DNA from: CAG-488 sp963625295
GTDB lineage: Bacteria; Bacillota; Clostridia; Oscillospirales; Acutalibacteraceae
DNA: 14,256 nt
NCBI GenBank assembly: GCA_963625295.1
Contig: CAVFTC010000052.1
Location: forward strand, 1 to 14,256
Direction: 5' to 3'
The stretch's first letter is position 1; each line of letters begins with the position of its first letter. The position numbers were made by a program, and so were the translations under genes. Shown one piece after another: positions 1-6,680 of this stretch. A model generated the notes under the pieces. That model did no database searches and was not told the origin of the DNA. It was given only the letters and a program-made list of their open reading frames with translations.

Positions 1-160
1 GGCAATACCGCACAATTAAGGCGCACGCCTTGCTTGAATATGTTTCCGTCATGTTGCACAAAAACTCCTTGACTTGCGACAGCAAGCCTGCAAAATTTTT
101 GTACAACCTGACGAAAAATCTTACTGCGCAATCCGCACACCTAAATTGTGCGGTATTGCC
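1..160. repeat. MITE-like inverted repeat element, apparently full length
   Basis: The two ends are near-perfect inverted copies: bases 1-20 match the reverse complement of 141-160 at 19 of 20 positions (GGCAATACCGCACAATT core). Inside are a second inverted pair (47-64 with 96-113, 16 of 18 matching) and an apex hairpin (CTTGC at 73-77, GCAAG at 82-86, loop of four bases). The whole 160 bp can therefore fold as one long imperfect cruciform. No transposase is encoded; the only open frame is short and has no family features. Because the element begins at base 1, its true left boundary and target duplication cannot be seen. Related ends occur at 233, 5585, 9145, 11058, 12075 and 12196. It is most likely a non-autonomous mobile element; a structured RNA is the alternative. 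Confidence 0.8.
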
Positions 161-230
161 CAAATTTATTACTTACAGTTTATTATACAATATTTATGCT
201 CATCTTCCAATAGTTTTTTGAAAAAAATTT

Positions 231-280
231 AAGGCAATACCGAACAATTGTGGTATTGCCTCAATTTGTACAGTATTGCC
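231..280. repeat. Short derivative of the GGCAATACC repeat
   Basis: GGCAATACC at 233-241 is inverted perfectly at 252-260, and a third imperfect copy of the end (CAGTATTGCC) closes the element at 271-280. It has the same terminal sequence as the 160 bp copy but lacks the interior. Its right edge shares base 280 with the TAG stop of the neighbouring minus-strand gene, so that reading frame ends at the repeat boundary. There is no T-run after the stem on the minus strand, so it is not a classical intrinsic terminator, though it could protect the mRNA 3' end. Confidence 0.7.
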
Positions 281-828
281 TATAATCTATAAAAGATATA
301 TTCAATTATTTTGCAAATGTCGTTGTTCACCGTAAGCCAAACATTTCCGAAGTCAAACGCAACGAGAAGAATAAGAGAAAGCGCAATGATCAAATACGGA
401 ATAAAAGCCCACCTGAATTTACGCAGGAACATCAAAAGCTGCCACGAATAGATCAAAAAGACAGCAATCAAAACAGCGCATGAACCGAGCTTTACCGGCA
501 GCGGAATCATGTGAGAATGAAGCTCGGCAACAAAAATGATATCAATAATCAAAAGCGCAATTATCAAAACAAATGCACTGATTATACCGGTAAAATACGA
601 AAGATGCCGGTCATATTTATACTTGAACTCCGATTTACGATTCGCCTCTTCGCTAAAAGTCTCCCTGTTCAGTAAAACAGTTTGATCCTTTTTCTTCTTT
701 TCAAATTTACTGCATATTTTGTCCGGGAGAGCTATATTGTGGCGATAGAGTGAACAGTATCCGTTTTTGCCGATTTCGTCAGTAAAATATTCACAATCAT
801 AACAGGTGTTTTTGTTTTCCTCAGCCAT
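280..828 (-). CDS. Small membrane protein with N-terminal four-cysteine (putative zinc) motif
   Basis: I do not recognise this 182-residue protein. The N-terminus has cysteines at 9, 12, 25 and 39 in a C-x2-C...C...C pattern with aromatic residues after the second cysteine (CEYF) and KFE after the last, which resembles a small zinc-binding or Fe-S knuckle. A charged linker (about 43-75) follows, then three predicted membrane helices at about 79-101, 112-133 and 138-158. The likely topology is a cytoplasmic Cys-rich head on a three-helix anchor. The start is supported by an upstream GGAAGTG and by a promoter about 35 bp upstream. It appears monocistronic, and its TAG stop uses the last base of an intergenic repeat. 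No function is proposed. Confidence 0.75.
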   Translation of the reverse strand: MAEENKNTCYDCEYFTDEIGKNGYCSLYRHNIALPDKICSKFEKKKKDQTVLLNRETFSEEANRKSEFKYKYDRHLSYFTGIISAFVLIIALLIIDIIFVAELHSHMIPLPVKLGSCAVLIAVFLIYSWQLLMFLRKFRWAFIPYLIIALSLILLVAFDFGNVWLTVNNDICKIIEYIFYRL

Positions 829-858
829 CGATTCACTTCCGTTGTTTTCTTTTTTTCT

Positions 859-887
859 ATAGTATCATATACTTTCGCAATTGTCAA
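859..887 (-). promoter_or_regulatory. Sigma-A type promoter for the four-cysteine membrane protein
   Basis: On the minus strand TTGACA (882-887) is followed after exactly 17 bp by TACTAT (859-864), about 30 bp before the start codon at 828. The -35 is perfect and the -10 matches four of six consensus bases. Confidence 0.75.
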
Positions 888-1001
888 TTTTTTATTGCGA
901 TTTCATCACAATATATATATTATTTCGACATTTTAAGACACATTTTGTGTTATTTTACATCAATCAGATATTGCAAACTTGTTCTTTCTGCCAAAAGCGA
1001 C

Positions 1002-1313
1002 TTATTCGCCGCATTCGTTTTCTTCTGCGTCGGTTTGGTCGACTTCCGTCTTTTTGCCCTGACATTCACGGTACATTTTCAGGTAATAATTCTTTTCGCA
1101 ATAGGTGTCAAAAAACGCACGGACAATGTAGGTGCAAAAAATCGCCTTCGTCAAATCTATAACCGCTTCGCCGAGCTTCTCGGCAATTTCGCTCTTCCCG
1201 AAGGCGGCAAGAATATAGCTTGCCGAAATCCACACCAAACAAAAGGCAAGGATAACCGTCGTCCATTTCTTTGTATAATTAAACATACTGAATTTCTTTT
1301 TTAATTTGCCCAT
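1002..1313 (-). CDS. Small two-helix membrane protein of unknown function
   Basis: This is a 103-residue protein if read from the internal ATG at 1313, which has GGGAGTGG about six bases upstream. The frame is open 33 codons further, but that extension has no ribosome site and lies in the trxB terminator region, so I chose the shorter form. It has a basic N-terminus (KLKKKF), a helix at about 17-37, a second hydrophobic stretch near 50-66 and an acidic, Glu-rich tail. The overall look is like small membrane proteins found in phages and integrated elements of Clostridia, but no phage genes are nearby and I do not assign it. It lies downstream of trxB; I see no convincing promoter of its own and no terminator after it. 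Confidence 0.6.
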   Translation of the reverse strand: MGKLKKKFSMFNYTKKWTTVILAFCLVWISASYILAAFGKSEIAEKLGEAVIDLTKAIFCTYIVRAFFDTYCEKNYYLKMYRECQGKKTEVDQTDAEENECGE

Positions 1314-1349
1314 TAAACCACTCCCGTTAATACATATGAGAGCGGCTGT

Positions 1350-1425
1350 AAAAAAATAACACACAACAAAACAACCGCCGTTAAACTGCAAAACACAATT
1401 CTGCGCTTTCAATCAACCGGCGGCT
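1350..1425 (-). terminator. Probable terminator after trxB with a possible alternative pairing
   Basis: On the minus strand AGCCGCCG (1425-1418) pairs with CGGCGGTT (1380-1373) across a 37 bp loop, and is followed by a T-rich stretch ending in seven Ts (1356-1350). A third arm just beyond (CAGCCGC at 1348-1342) could pair with the same middle arm, GCGGTTG. The loop is long, so terminator strength is uncertain. Confidence 0.5.
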
Positions 1426-1452
1426 GCTGAAATTCATATATTCGGGCAAGTT

Positions 1453-2367
1453 CTATGCCTTACTGATTAAAGAGTCAATATAATCGCACGCTGCGAGGGC
1501 GGCAATCGCACCATCGGCGGCGGCGGTCGTCACCTGACGAATTTTCTTTGTGCGGCAATCGCCGGCAACAAAAATTCCGCTTTTTGAAGCTTCGCAGCTT
1601 TCATCGATCACGGCATAGCCTCTTTCATCAAGCTCGACAACATTTTTGAACGCTTCATTCTGAGGTATAAGTCCGATTGCAATAAAAAGACCGTCAACGG
1701 AAATCTCTCTTTTCTCCCCTGCCGAATTTTTGATCACAATACCGCTAAGCTCAGAAGCTCCGATAAACGAATCTACGCCGACTCCGGTTATTACCTCAAC
1801 ATTATCAAGCTTATAAAGCTGGTCAGCGAGCTTCTTCTCACCGGTCAAGAAGTCAAGATTCTGAACCACATAAACCTTTTTCGCAAGGTCGGAGAGCAGA
1901 ATAGCCTCCTGCAATGCGGAATTTCCTCCGCCGACGACCGCAACGGTTTTATCCCTATAAAAAGCTCCGTCGCACACTGCGCAGAATGAAATTCCCTCAC
2001 CGACATATTTTTCTTCGCCGTCAACACCGAGCATTCTATGCTTTGCGCCCGTTGCGATGATTACGGCTCTGCCGCAAAATTCGCCGTCGTCGGTTACAAC
2101 TGTTTTAACCTCGCCGTCCTTGATTTCGAGCGCTTCGCAGGATTCGACATCAGCGCCCTGCTCAAGCACCTGTTCAACGAGCTTTTCGGCAAACTCATTG
2201 CCGGTCAGGCTTATAAATCCGGGAATATTCTCTACCTTCGGCGAAAATGTTATCTGTCCGCCAAAGGTTTCTTTTTCTATTACGAGTGTTTTTTTGTTTG
2301 CTCTGCAAGCATACAGAGCGGCGGTCAGTCCCGCAGGACCGCCGCCAATTATAATTATGTCGTACAT
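1453..2367 (-). CDS. trxB: Thioredoxin reductase-like flavoprotein, atypical nucleotide-binding motif
   Basis: A 304-residue low-molecular-weight thioredoxin reductase fold. The FAD-binding GGGPAG is at 8-13, the redox disulfide CAVC at 129-132, the second dinucleotide motif GGGNSA at 146-151, and the C-terminal FAD motif (IFVAGDCR) near 265-272. This length is normal for the family. The HRR motif after the second Rossmann motif, which in NADPH-dependent enzymes contacts the 2'-phosphate, is replaced here by QNL (169-171). The electron donor may therefore be NADH or another carrier rather than NADPH; this is inference. The ATG has AGGAG five bases upstream. The gene follows nrdD by 18 bp and is almost certainly co-transcribed, so the natural substrate may be the redoxin domain fused to NrdD. 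An alkyl hydroperoxide reductase partner is less likely because the N-terminal AhpF domain is absent. Confidence 0.9.
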   Translation of the reverse strand: MYDIIIIGGGPAGLTAALYACRANKKTLVIEKETFGGQITFSPKVENIPGFISLTGNEFAEKLVEQVLEQGADVESCEALEIKDGEVKTVVTDDGEFCGRAVIIATGAKHRMLGVDGEEKYVGEGISFCAVCDGAFYRDKTVAVVGGGNSALQEAILLSDLAKKVYVVQNLDFLTGEKKLADQLYKLDNVEVITGVGVDSFIGASELSGIVIKNSAGEKREISVDGLFIAIGLIPQNEAFKNVVELDERGYAVIDESCEASKSGIFVAGDCRTKKIRQVTTAAADGAIAALAACDYIDSLISKA

Positions 2368-2385
2368 AATTGCTCCTGTTTATCC

Positions 2386-4752
2386 TTATTTGTTAAGGAA
2401 TTTTTTGATATCCGAAACACCGGTATATTTCGTAGCTTCGCCGTCCTTGATTACAACAAGGGTCGGTGCTTGCTTAATGCCGAGCTGCTGGGCAAGCTCC
2501 GCATTTTCGTCGGCAAGAAGCTTGGTGTATTCATAGCCTGCCTTGTCGAGAGTTGCGCAGGCAATCTTGCAGTTCGGGCAGGTTGCCGTTGTGAAAAGAT
2601 AGCTTACATTTTGCTCTGCGGCCGCTTTAACATCATCGTTTTTCTCTGCCTTCTTAACGCCCTGATGAGTAAGATGAGAGTTTGCAACATCATAAACCTT
2701 ACGGTCGGAGAACTCCTGAGCCTTACCGTCATTGAAGTTCTGAACGGGACGGTAGTAGCCGGTGATACGGCTGTAGACCTCAGTGTGCTCGCCGCACTCG
2801 GGGCAGGTGTACTGCTCGCCGGTAATATAACCGTGGTTCTTACAAACCGAATAGGTCGGCGAAAGCGTATAATACGGAAGCTTGTAGTTCTCGGCAATCT
2901 TTCTGACAAGGTTTGCCGCTGCTTTCCAATCGGGAAGCTTCTCACCGAGGAAGGCGTGGAATACCGTGCCTGAAGTGTAAAGCGTCTGAAGCTCATCCTG
3001 AATGTCCAGAGCCGAGAAAATATCATCGGTATAGCCTACGGGAAGATGCGAGCTGTTGGTGTAGTAAGGTGTGTCGCCCTCGTGCTGTGCGGCTGTCTTG
3101 ATGTCCGGATATCTCTTGATATCGTGCTTTGCAAGACGGTATGCGGTCGACTCAGCCGGAGTAGCCTCAAGGTTATAGAGGTCGCCGTACTGAACCTGAT
3201 AATCGGAAAGTCTCTCTCTCATATGGTTGAGAACATCAGCCGTGAATTTCTGAGTTTCGGGGCTTGTCATGTCCTTGCCGAGCCACTTCGCGTTGAGTCC
3301 GACCTCGTTCATGCCGACAAGGCCGATCGTTGAGAAATGGTTGTCGAACGAGCCGAGATATCTCTTTGTGTAGGGATAAAGTCCCTCATCAAGAAGCTTT
3401 GTAATAACCGTTCTCTTAACCTTGAGCGAACGGGCGGAAATGTCCATAAGTCTGTCCAGACGCTCATAGAAATCCTTTTCGTCCTTTGCAAGGTAAGCAA
3501 TACGGGGCATATTGATGGTAACAACGCCGACCGAGCCGGTGCTTTCGCCGCTGCCGAAGAAGCCGCCGGACTTCTTGCGAAGCTCACGAAGATCAAGACG
3601 GAGACGGCAGCACATTGAGCGGACATCGCTCGGCTCCATGTCGCTGTTGATGTAGTTTGAGAAATACGGAGTGCCGTATTTTGAGGTCATTTCAAAGAGA
3701 AGTCTGTTGTTCTCTGTGTCCGACCAGTCGAAGTTGTTTGTGATGGAATAGGTCGGGATGGGATACTGGAAGCCTCTGCCGTTGGCGTCGCCCTCGATCA
3801 TAATCTCGATAAACGCCTTGTTGACCATATCCATTTCCTTCTGGCAGTCCTTGTACTTGAAGTCAACCTCCTTGCCGCCGATGATGCAGTTAAGCTCTGC
3901 AAGATCGTTCGGAACGACCCAGTCAAGGGTTATGTTCGAGAACGGAGCCTGAGTTCCCCAACGGCTCGGTGTGTTTACGCCGTAGATAAAGGATTCAATG
4001 CACTTTTTGACTGCTTCATAGTCAAGATTGTCATATTTTACAAAAGAAGCAAGATATGTGTCAAAGGACGAAAAAGCCTGTGCGCCCGCCCACTCGTTCT
4101 GCATAATTCCGAGGAAATTAACCATCTGGTTGCAGAGTGTGGCAAGGTGCTTCGCCGGAGCGGAGGTGATCTTGCCTCTTACGCCGCCGAGACCCTCCTG
4201 AATAAGCTGCTTGAGCGACCAGCCTGCGCAATAGCCTGTGAGCATGGAGAGGTCATGAAGATGAATGTCGGCGTTCCTGTGCGCATCGGCTATTTCATTA
4301 TCATAGATTTCCGAAAGCCAGTAGTTAGCCGTGATAGCGCCGGAGTTACTGAGAATAAGTCCGCCGACGGAATAAGTAACGGTGGAATTCTCCTTGACAC
4401 GCCAGTCATTAACATGAAGATAGTTGTCAACGATCTCCTTATAGTCAAGAACGGTTGCATTGATATTTCTTATCTTCTCCCTCTGCTTACGGTAAAGAAT
4501 GTAAGCCTTGGCAACATCGTCGTAGCCCGCCTTGATGAGAACGGATTCAACGCTGTCCTGAATGCTTTCAACGGAGATTTGATCATTTTTTATTTTCTGC
4601 TCGAAGTCCGCCGTAACCTTGAGCGCAAGGAAATCGACAGTGTCGGAATTATACTGCTTCTGACAGGCGTCGAACGCTTTGGTTATGGCATCTCTGATTT
4701 TGTGAAGGTCAAAGCCTACGACCTTGCCGTCACGTTTTACAACATTATACAT
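2386..4752 (-). CDS. nrdD: Anaerobic (class III) ribonucleoside-triphosphate reductase with fused C-terminal redoxin domain
   Basis: NrdD makes deoxynucleotides from ribonucleotides without oxygen, using a glycyl radical. The 788-residue protein has an ATP-cone (about 1-95), then the catalytic barrel with conserved Cys175 (in YCAGWSL), tandem Cys381-Cys382 in a CCRLRLD motif, and the GSVGVVTINMPR strand. A zinc site follows (Cys637, His640, Cys650, Cys653), then the glycyl-radical segment RITGYYRPV with Gly665 as the radical carrier. After the usual end of the enzyme, about 76 extra residues (713-788) form a thioredoxin/glutaredoxin fold: CPNC at 725-728, the QAPT cis-proline region, and a C-terminal helix. 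The CCR context resembles the Thermotoga-type subgroup rather than E. coli/T4. I chose the ATG at 4752 because AAAGGAG precedes it; the longer frame reads through the promoter. trxB follows 18 bp downstream and nrdG lies upstream. Confidence 0.95.
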   Translation of the reverse strand: MYNVVKRDGKVVGFDLHKIRDAITKAFDACQKQYNSDTVDFLALKVTADFEQKIKNDQISVESIQDSVESVLIKAGYDDVAKAYILYRKQREKIRNINATVLDYKEIVDNYLHVNDWRVKENSTVTYSVGGLILSNSGAITANYWLSEIYDNEIADAHRNADIHLHDLSMLTGYCAGWSLKQLIQEGLGGVRGKITSAPAKHLATLCNQMVNFLGIMQNEWAGAQAFSSFDTYLASFVKYDNLDYEAVKKCIESFIYGVNTPSRWGTQAPFSNITLDWVVPNDLAELNCIIGGKEVDFKYKDCQKEMDMVNKAFIEIMIEGDANGRGFQYPIPTYSITNNFDWSDTENNRLLFEMTSKYGTPYFSNYINSDMEPSDVRSMCCRLRLDLRELRKKSGGFFGSGESTGSVGVVTINMPRIAYLAKDEKDFYERLDRLMDISARSLKVKRTVITKLLDEGLYPYTKRYLGSFDNHFSTIGLVGMNEVGLNAKWLGKDMTSPETQKFTADVLNHMRERLSDYQVQYGDLYNLEATPAESTAYRLAKHDIKRYPDIKTAAQHEGDTPYYTNSSHLPVGYTDDIFSALDIQDELQTLYTSGTVFHAFLGEKLPDWKAAANLVRKIAENYKLPYYTLSPTYSVCKNHGYITGEQYTCPECGEHTEVYSRITGYYRPVQNFNDGKAQEFSDRKVYDVANSHLTHQGVKKAEKNDDVKAAAEQNVSYLFTTATCPNCKIACATLDKAGYEYTKLLADENAELAQQLGIKQAPTLVVIKDGEATKYTGVSDIKKFLNK

Positions 4753-4786
4753 ACCTCTGTCTCCTTTATTTAGTGTTCCGGTTGAG

Positions 4787-4815
4787 ATTATAGCATATAT
4801 ATAGTGGGGTGTCAA
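4787..4815 (-). promoter_or_regulatory. Consensus sigma-A promoter of nrdD-trxB
   Basis: Minus strand TTGACA (4810-4815) and TATAAT (4787-4792) are separated by exactly 17 bp, a full match to consensus. It sits between the nrdG stop and the nrdD start, so nrdD-trxB can be expressed apart from nrdG. Confidence 0.85.
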
Positions 4816-4839
4816 TACCTTTTTTACAATATCTTGTGT
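4793..4839 (-). promoter_or_regulatory. Pair of NrdR-box-like operators over the nrdD promoter
   Basis: Two 16 bp sites resemble the known NrdR box (ACACWATATATWGTGT). The distal site at 4824-4839 matches about 13 of 16 positions (ACACAAGATATTGTAA). The proximal site at 4793-4808 matches about 12 of 16 and fills most of the -35/-10 spacer. Their starts are 31 bp apart, about three helical turns, which is the spacing typical of NrdR box pairs. The distal box overlaps the nrdG stop codon. NrdR is a dATP/ATP-sensing repressor of reductase genes, so repression when dATP is plentiful is the expected logic. The nrdR gene itself is not in this window. Confidence 0.65.
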
Positions 4840-5531
4840 TAAATTCCTCGAATTTCGGTTTTCGGCACAAAATCTGCCGCCGCCCTTTGCATTTCAAGCA
4901 TGACGGACTTGTCCACTCCGCTCATGCTGCTGTTGATCAGATTGCCCGAATCGACAAAATTCTGCAGAAAATATCTTTTTGCACCCTTTATCCATTCTGC
5001 GGCGCTGCGAATATCCTCAACGGTATGAAATTCATTTACAACCGTCGTTCTGAACTCATAGTCAACAGCTTCGCTTTTGAGGAAGTCCACGCTTTCCTCT
5101 ATCCTTGAAAGCTCCAAGCTTTTCAAGCCGACGGTTTCCGCATATTTCTCCCTGCAATTTTTAATGTCCATAGCAACATAATCAATAAGCCCCTCGGCAA
5201 CAAGCGACTTAAGCCTATCGGGATAGCTGCCGTTGGTGTCAAGCTTAACGGAATAGCCGAGTCGGCGTATGCTGCAAATAAAATCTCCGATATCAGGGTT
5301 TATCAGCGGTTCTCCGCCCGTTATCGCAACCCCGTCAAGAAGCCCTGAGCGTTTTTTTAGAAATGCCAGTATCTCGTCAACCGAATAATCGGGATTTTCG
5401 GGAAGCTCCGTAACAAGCAAGGCATTATGGCAAAACGGGCAGCGGAAATTACAGCCGCCTGTAAAAACCGTACAGGCGACCTTTCCCGGGAAATCCAGCA
5501 ATGTCATTTTTTGCAATCCGTCAATACGCAT
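4839..5531 (-). CDS. nrdG: Anaerobic ribonucleotide reductase activating protein (radical SAM)
   Basis: NrdG uses a [4Fe-4S] cluster and S-adenosylmethionine to install the glycyl radical on NrdD, here Gly665. The 230-residue protein opens with the sequence RIDGLQKMTLLDFPGK typical of this activase, then the radical SAM cluster motif C27-x3-C31-x2-C34 (GGCNFRCPFCHN), and an SAM-binding GGEP at about 86-89. It is longer than the roughly 155-residue E. coli enzyme and fits the longer activase subgroup common in Clostridia and archaea. The start is supported by GGATGG about seven bases upstream, a modest ribosome site. nrdD begins 86 bp downstream after a dedicated promoter. I found no clear promoter for nrdG itself; the 50 bp before it are mostly repeat sequence, so it may be read from the dockerin/CAP gene upstream. 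Confidence 0.93.
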   Translation of the reverse strand: MRIDGLQKMTLLDFPGKVACTVFTGGCNFRCPFCHNALLVTELPENPDYSVDEILAFLKKRSGLLDGVAITGGEPLINPDIGDFICSIRRLGYSVKLDTNGSYPDRLKSLVAEGLIDYVAMDIKNCREKYAETVGLKSLELSRIEESVDFLKSEAVDYEFRTTVVNEFHTVEDIRSAAEWIKGAKRYFLQNFVDSGNLINSSMSGVDKSVMLEMQRAAADFVPKTEIRGI

Positions 5532-5551
5532 AAGATACCATCCGTTTTGTT

Positions 5552-5587
5552 GTTAGGACAACGCCTCAATGGTGTGGTGTTGCCTTA
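5552..5587. repeat. Short derivative of the TAAGGCAACACC repeat
   Basis: On the minus strand TAAGGCAACACC is followed by an imperfect inverted end (GCGTTGTCCTAA), giving a hairpin of about 36 bp with a bulged stem. Its TAA is the stop codon of the dockerin/CAP gene (5585-5587), and its other end lies about 20 bp before nrdG. No T-run follows the stem, so termination here would be inefficient. Confidence 0.65.
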
Positions 5588-6361
5588 GATTCCGATAAAA
5601 AGCTGAACCCAACCTGTACCGTCATTACCGACAATCAGGTAGTTGAAATTCGCAGATAAAATGTTTGCCCTGTGACCCGGCGAATTCATCCATGCATTTA
5701 CAGCAGCCTGAGGATCGGTAAGACCCATGAGAATATTTTCTCCGGCAGAATAATAATCTATATTCTGCTCGTCGAGAGCCGAAAAGCACGCCGTTCCGTC
5801 CGGTCTTTCGTGGCTGAACTTTGTTGCAATCTCTTTTGCACGGATATCAGCCGCAGCCTGACCCGGGAAATAATATTTCAACGGCGACAAGCCCTCCTTG
5901 GCACGCTCGATGTTTACGAGTCGGAGAACCTCCTGCTGATTTTTGGAAACGGTTGTGGAAAGCTTCGGGATAATTTCGGTTTCAACTCTGCCGCAGCTTT
6001 CGCAGGTTCTTTTCATTTTGCCATCCGTTGCTTCTGTCGGCTCTGAAATTACATCCCATTCCTTCCATGAATGTCCGTCAGAATCGGTGCAACGGTCGTT
6101 TTCAAGCTTTTCAAGACCGACAGATGCCTTCAAAATCATCAGAGCGTCCGCCGAATTGATTTGAGAATCCCCGTTTACATCGGCATTTTCCGAAACAAAA
6201 TTCTCGTTTTCTTCTCCGACGCTGTACTTTAAGGTCAAAAGAGCGTCATAGGAATTGATCTGTCCGTCTGCGTTAACATCGCCGAGAGACGAAGCGGATG
6301 TAACAAGGGTAAATGCAGCTGCAAGGGAAATCGCCATGAGGATAGAAAGAATCTTTTTCAC
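5585..6361 (-). CDS. Secreted dockerin-CAP domain protein
   Basis: A 258-residue exported protein. Residues 1-24 form a signal peptide (KK, hydrophobic core, TSAS cleavage region). Two type I dockerin repeats follow (27-49, GDVNADGQINSYDALL; 60-82, ADVNGDSQINSADALM), each with the Asp/Asn calcium loop. A short module at about 91-134 has HSWKEW and a CESC pair, resembling small Cys/Trp repeats seen in gut Firmicutes surface proteins. The CAP/SCP domain fills 136-258 (FSHERPDG, GENI, WMNSPGHRANIL). Dockerins bind cohesins, so the protein probably attaches to a scaffoldin or cell-surface complex; the enzymatic role of bacterial CAP domains is unsettled. I chose GTG at 6361 because GAAGGTG lies six bases upstream and the signal peptide starts there; the longer ATG form begins in the leader. 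No carbohydrate-active domain is present. Confidence 0.88.
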   Translation of the reverse strand: MKKILSILMAISLAAAFTLVTSASSLGDVNADGQINSYDALLTLKYSVGEENENFVSENADVNGDSQINSADALMILKASVGLEKLENDRCTDSDGHSWKEWDVISEPTEATDGKMKRTCESCGRVETEIIPKLSTTVSKNQQEVLRLVNIERAKEGLSPLKYYFPGQAAADIRAKEIATKFSHERPDGTACFSALDEQNIDYYSAGENILMGLTDPQAAVNAWMNSPGHRANILSANFNYLIVGNDGTGWVQLFIGI

Positions 6362-6430
6362 AATAATCACCTTCAAATTTATTTTCTTCTCTGTAACCAA
6401 AGCTCCGTCATACAACGGATCTCATAATAT

Positions 6431-6459
6431 AATATACTTTAATTTATACACCCTGTCAA
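6431..6459 (-). promoter_or_regulatory. Sigma-A type promoter of the dockerin-CAP gene
   Basis: Minus strand TTGACA (6454-6459), 17 bp spacer, TATATT (6431-6436), about 70 bp before the GTG start at 6361. Confidence 0.78.
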
Positions 6460-6607
6460 TAGAATCGGATGAAAAACATATAACATATTTCTCTTAATTT
6501 CCACAAAATATTGTATAATCTGCCAAAACCAGACACAAGAGAAAGGAACTGCCGATTGACAGGAAGCAATATGCCTGCCGTAGCTTTTCTGACTAATCAA
6601 TAAAGAT

Positions 6608-6644
6608 AAAAATCGGGCAGCCCGACAAACTATCGAACTGCCTG
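6608..6644 (-). terminator. Intrinsic terminator after the GH130 gene
   Basis: Read on the minus strand, CAGGCAG (6644-6638) can pair with CTGCCCG (6620-6614; seven pairs, one G-U), followed directly by ATTTTT and more T-rich sequence. A shorter alternative stem, TCGGG-CTG-CCCGA (6625-6613), ends at the same T-run. It lies about 40 bp past the GH130 stop and marks the end of the five-gene unit. Confidence 0.65.
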
Positions 6645-6680
6645 TTTAAAGCAATATTATTTTTTTCAGCAGGTGCTGCC

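Larger units (their letters stand above)
6362..6680. other. 319 bp intergenic region between the GH130 and dockerin-CAP genes
   Basis: This gap holds the terminator of the five-gene unit (6608-6644) and the promoter of the dockerin/CAP gene (6431-6459), both on the minus strand. Right after the GH130 stop the minus strand reads TAAGGCAGCACC, one mismatch from the TAAGGCAACACC repeat end, possibly a decayed copy. On the plus strand there is a TATAAT at 6514-6519 and a tiny 15-codon frame from TTG at 6556 with AAAGGA eight bases upstream, but no good -35. I do not call a gene there. Confidence 0.6.

Noticed and set aside
30..221. 63-residue frame inside the 160 bp repeat, as a possible element-encoded protein
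   Set aside because: The ATG-containing part lies in palindromic sequence, the frame runs out of the element, and there is no transposase signature; it is explained by the inverted repeat.
1..280. CRISPR array suggested by the repeated GGCAATACC units
   Set aside because: The units are inverted, not direct, irregularly spaced, have no uniform spacers, and no cas genes are near.
1440..1462. trxB 3' end (AGTAAGGCATAG...TTGCC) as another decayed repeat end
   Set aside because: Only about seven bases match and the AAG GCA codons encode the normal C-terminus; chance is a sufficient explanation.
2038..2973. Long plus-strand open frame (311 residues) across trxB and nrdD
   Set aside because: It is antisense to two clearly recognised genes, has cysteine-rich low-complexity translation without family motifs, and no ribosome site. 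It is a shadow of codon bias on the other strand.
4147..4773. Plus-strand open frame of 208 residues antisense to nrdD
   Set aside because: It lies wholly opposite nrdD and its promoter, and its translation shows no recognisable motif.
6500..6680. A 6S-like or riboswitch RNA in the intergenic region before the dockerin/CAP gene
   Set aside because: I looked for a long closed rod with a central bubble or a known riboswitch core and found only short local stems and one terminator; no class fits.
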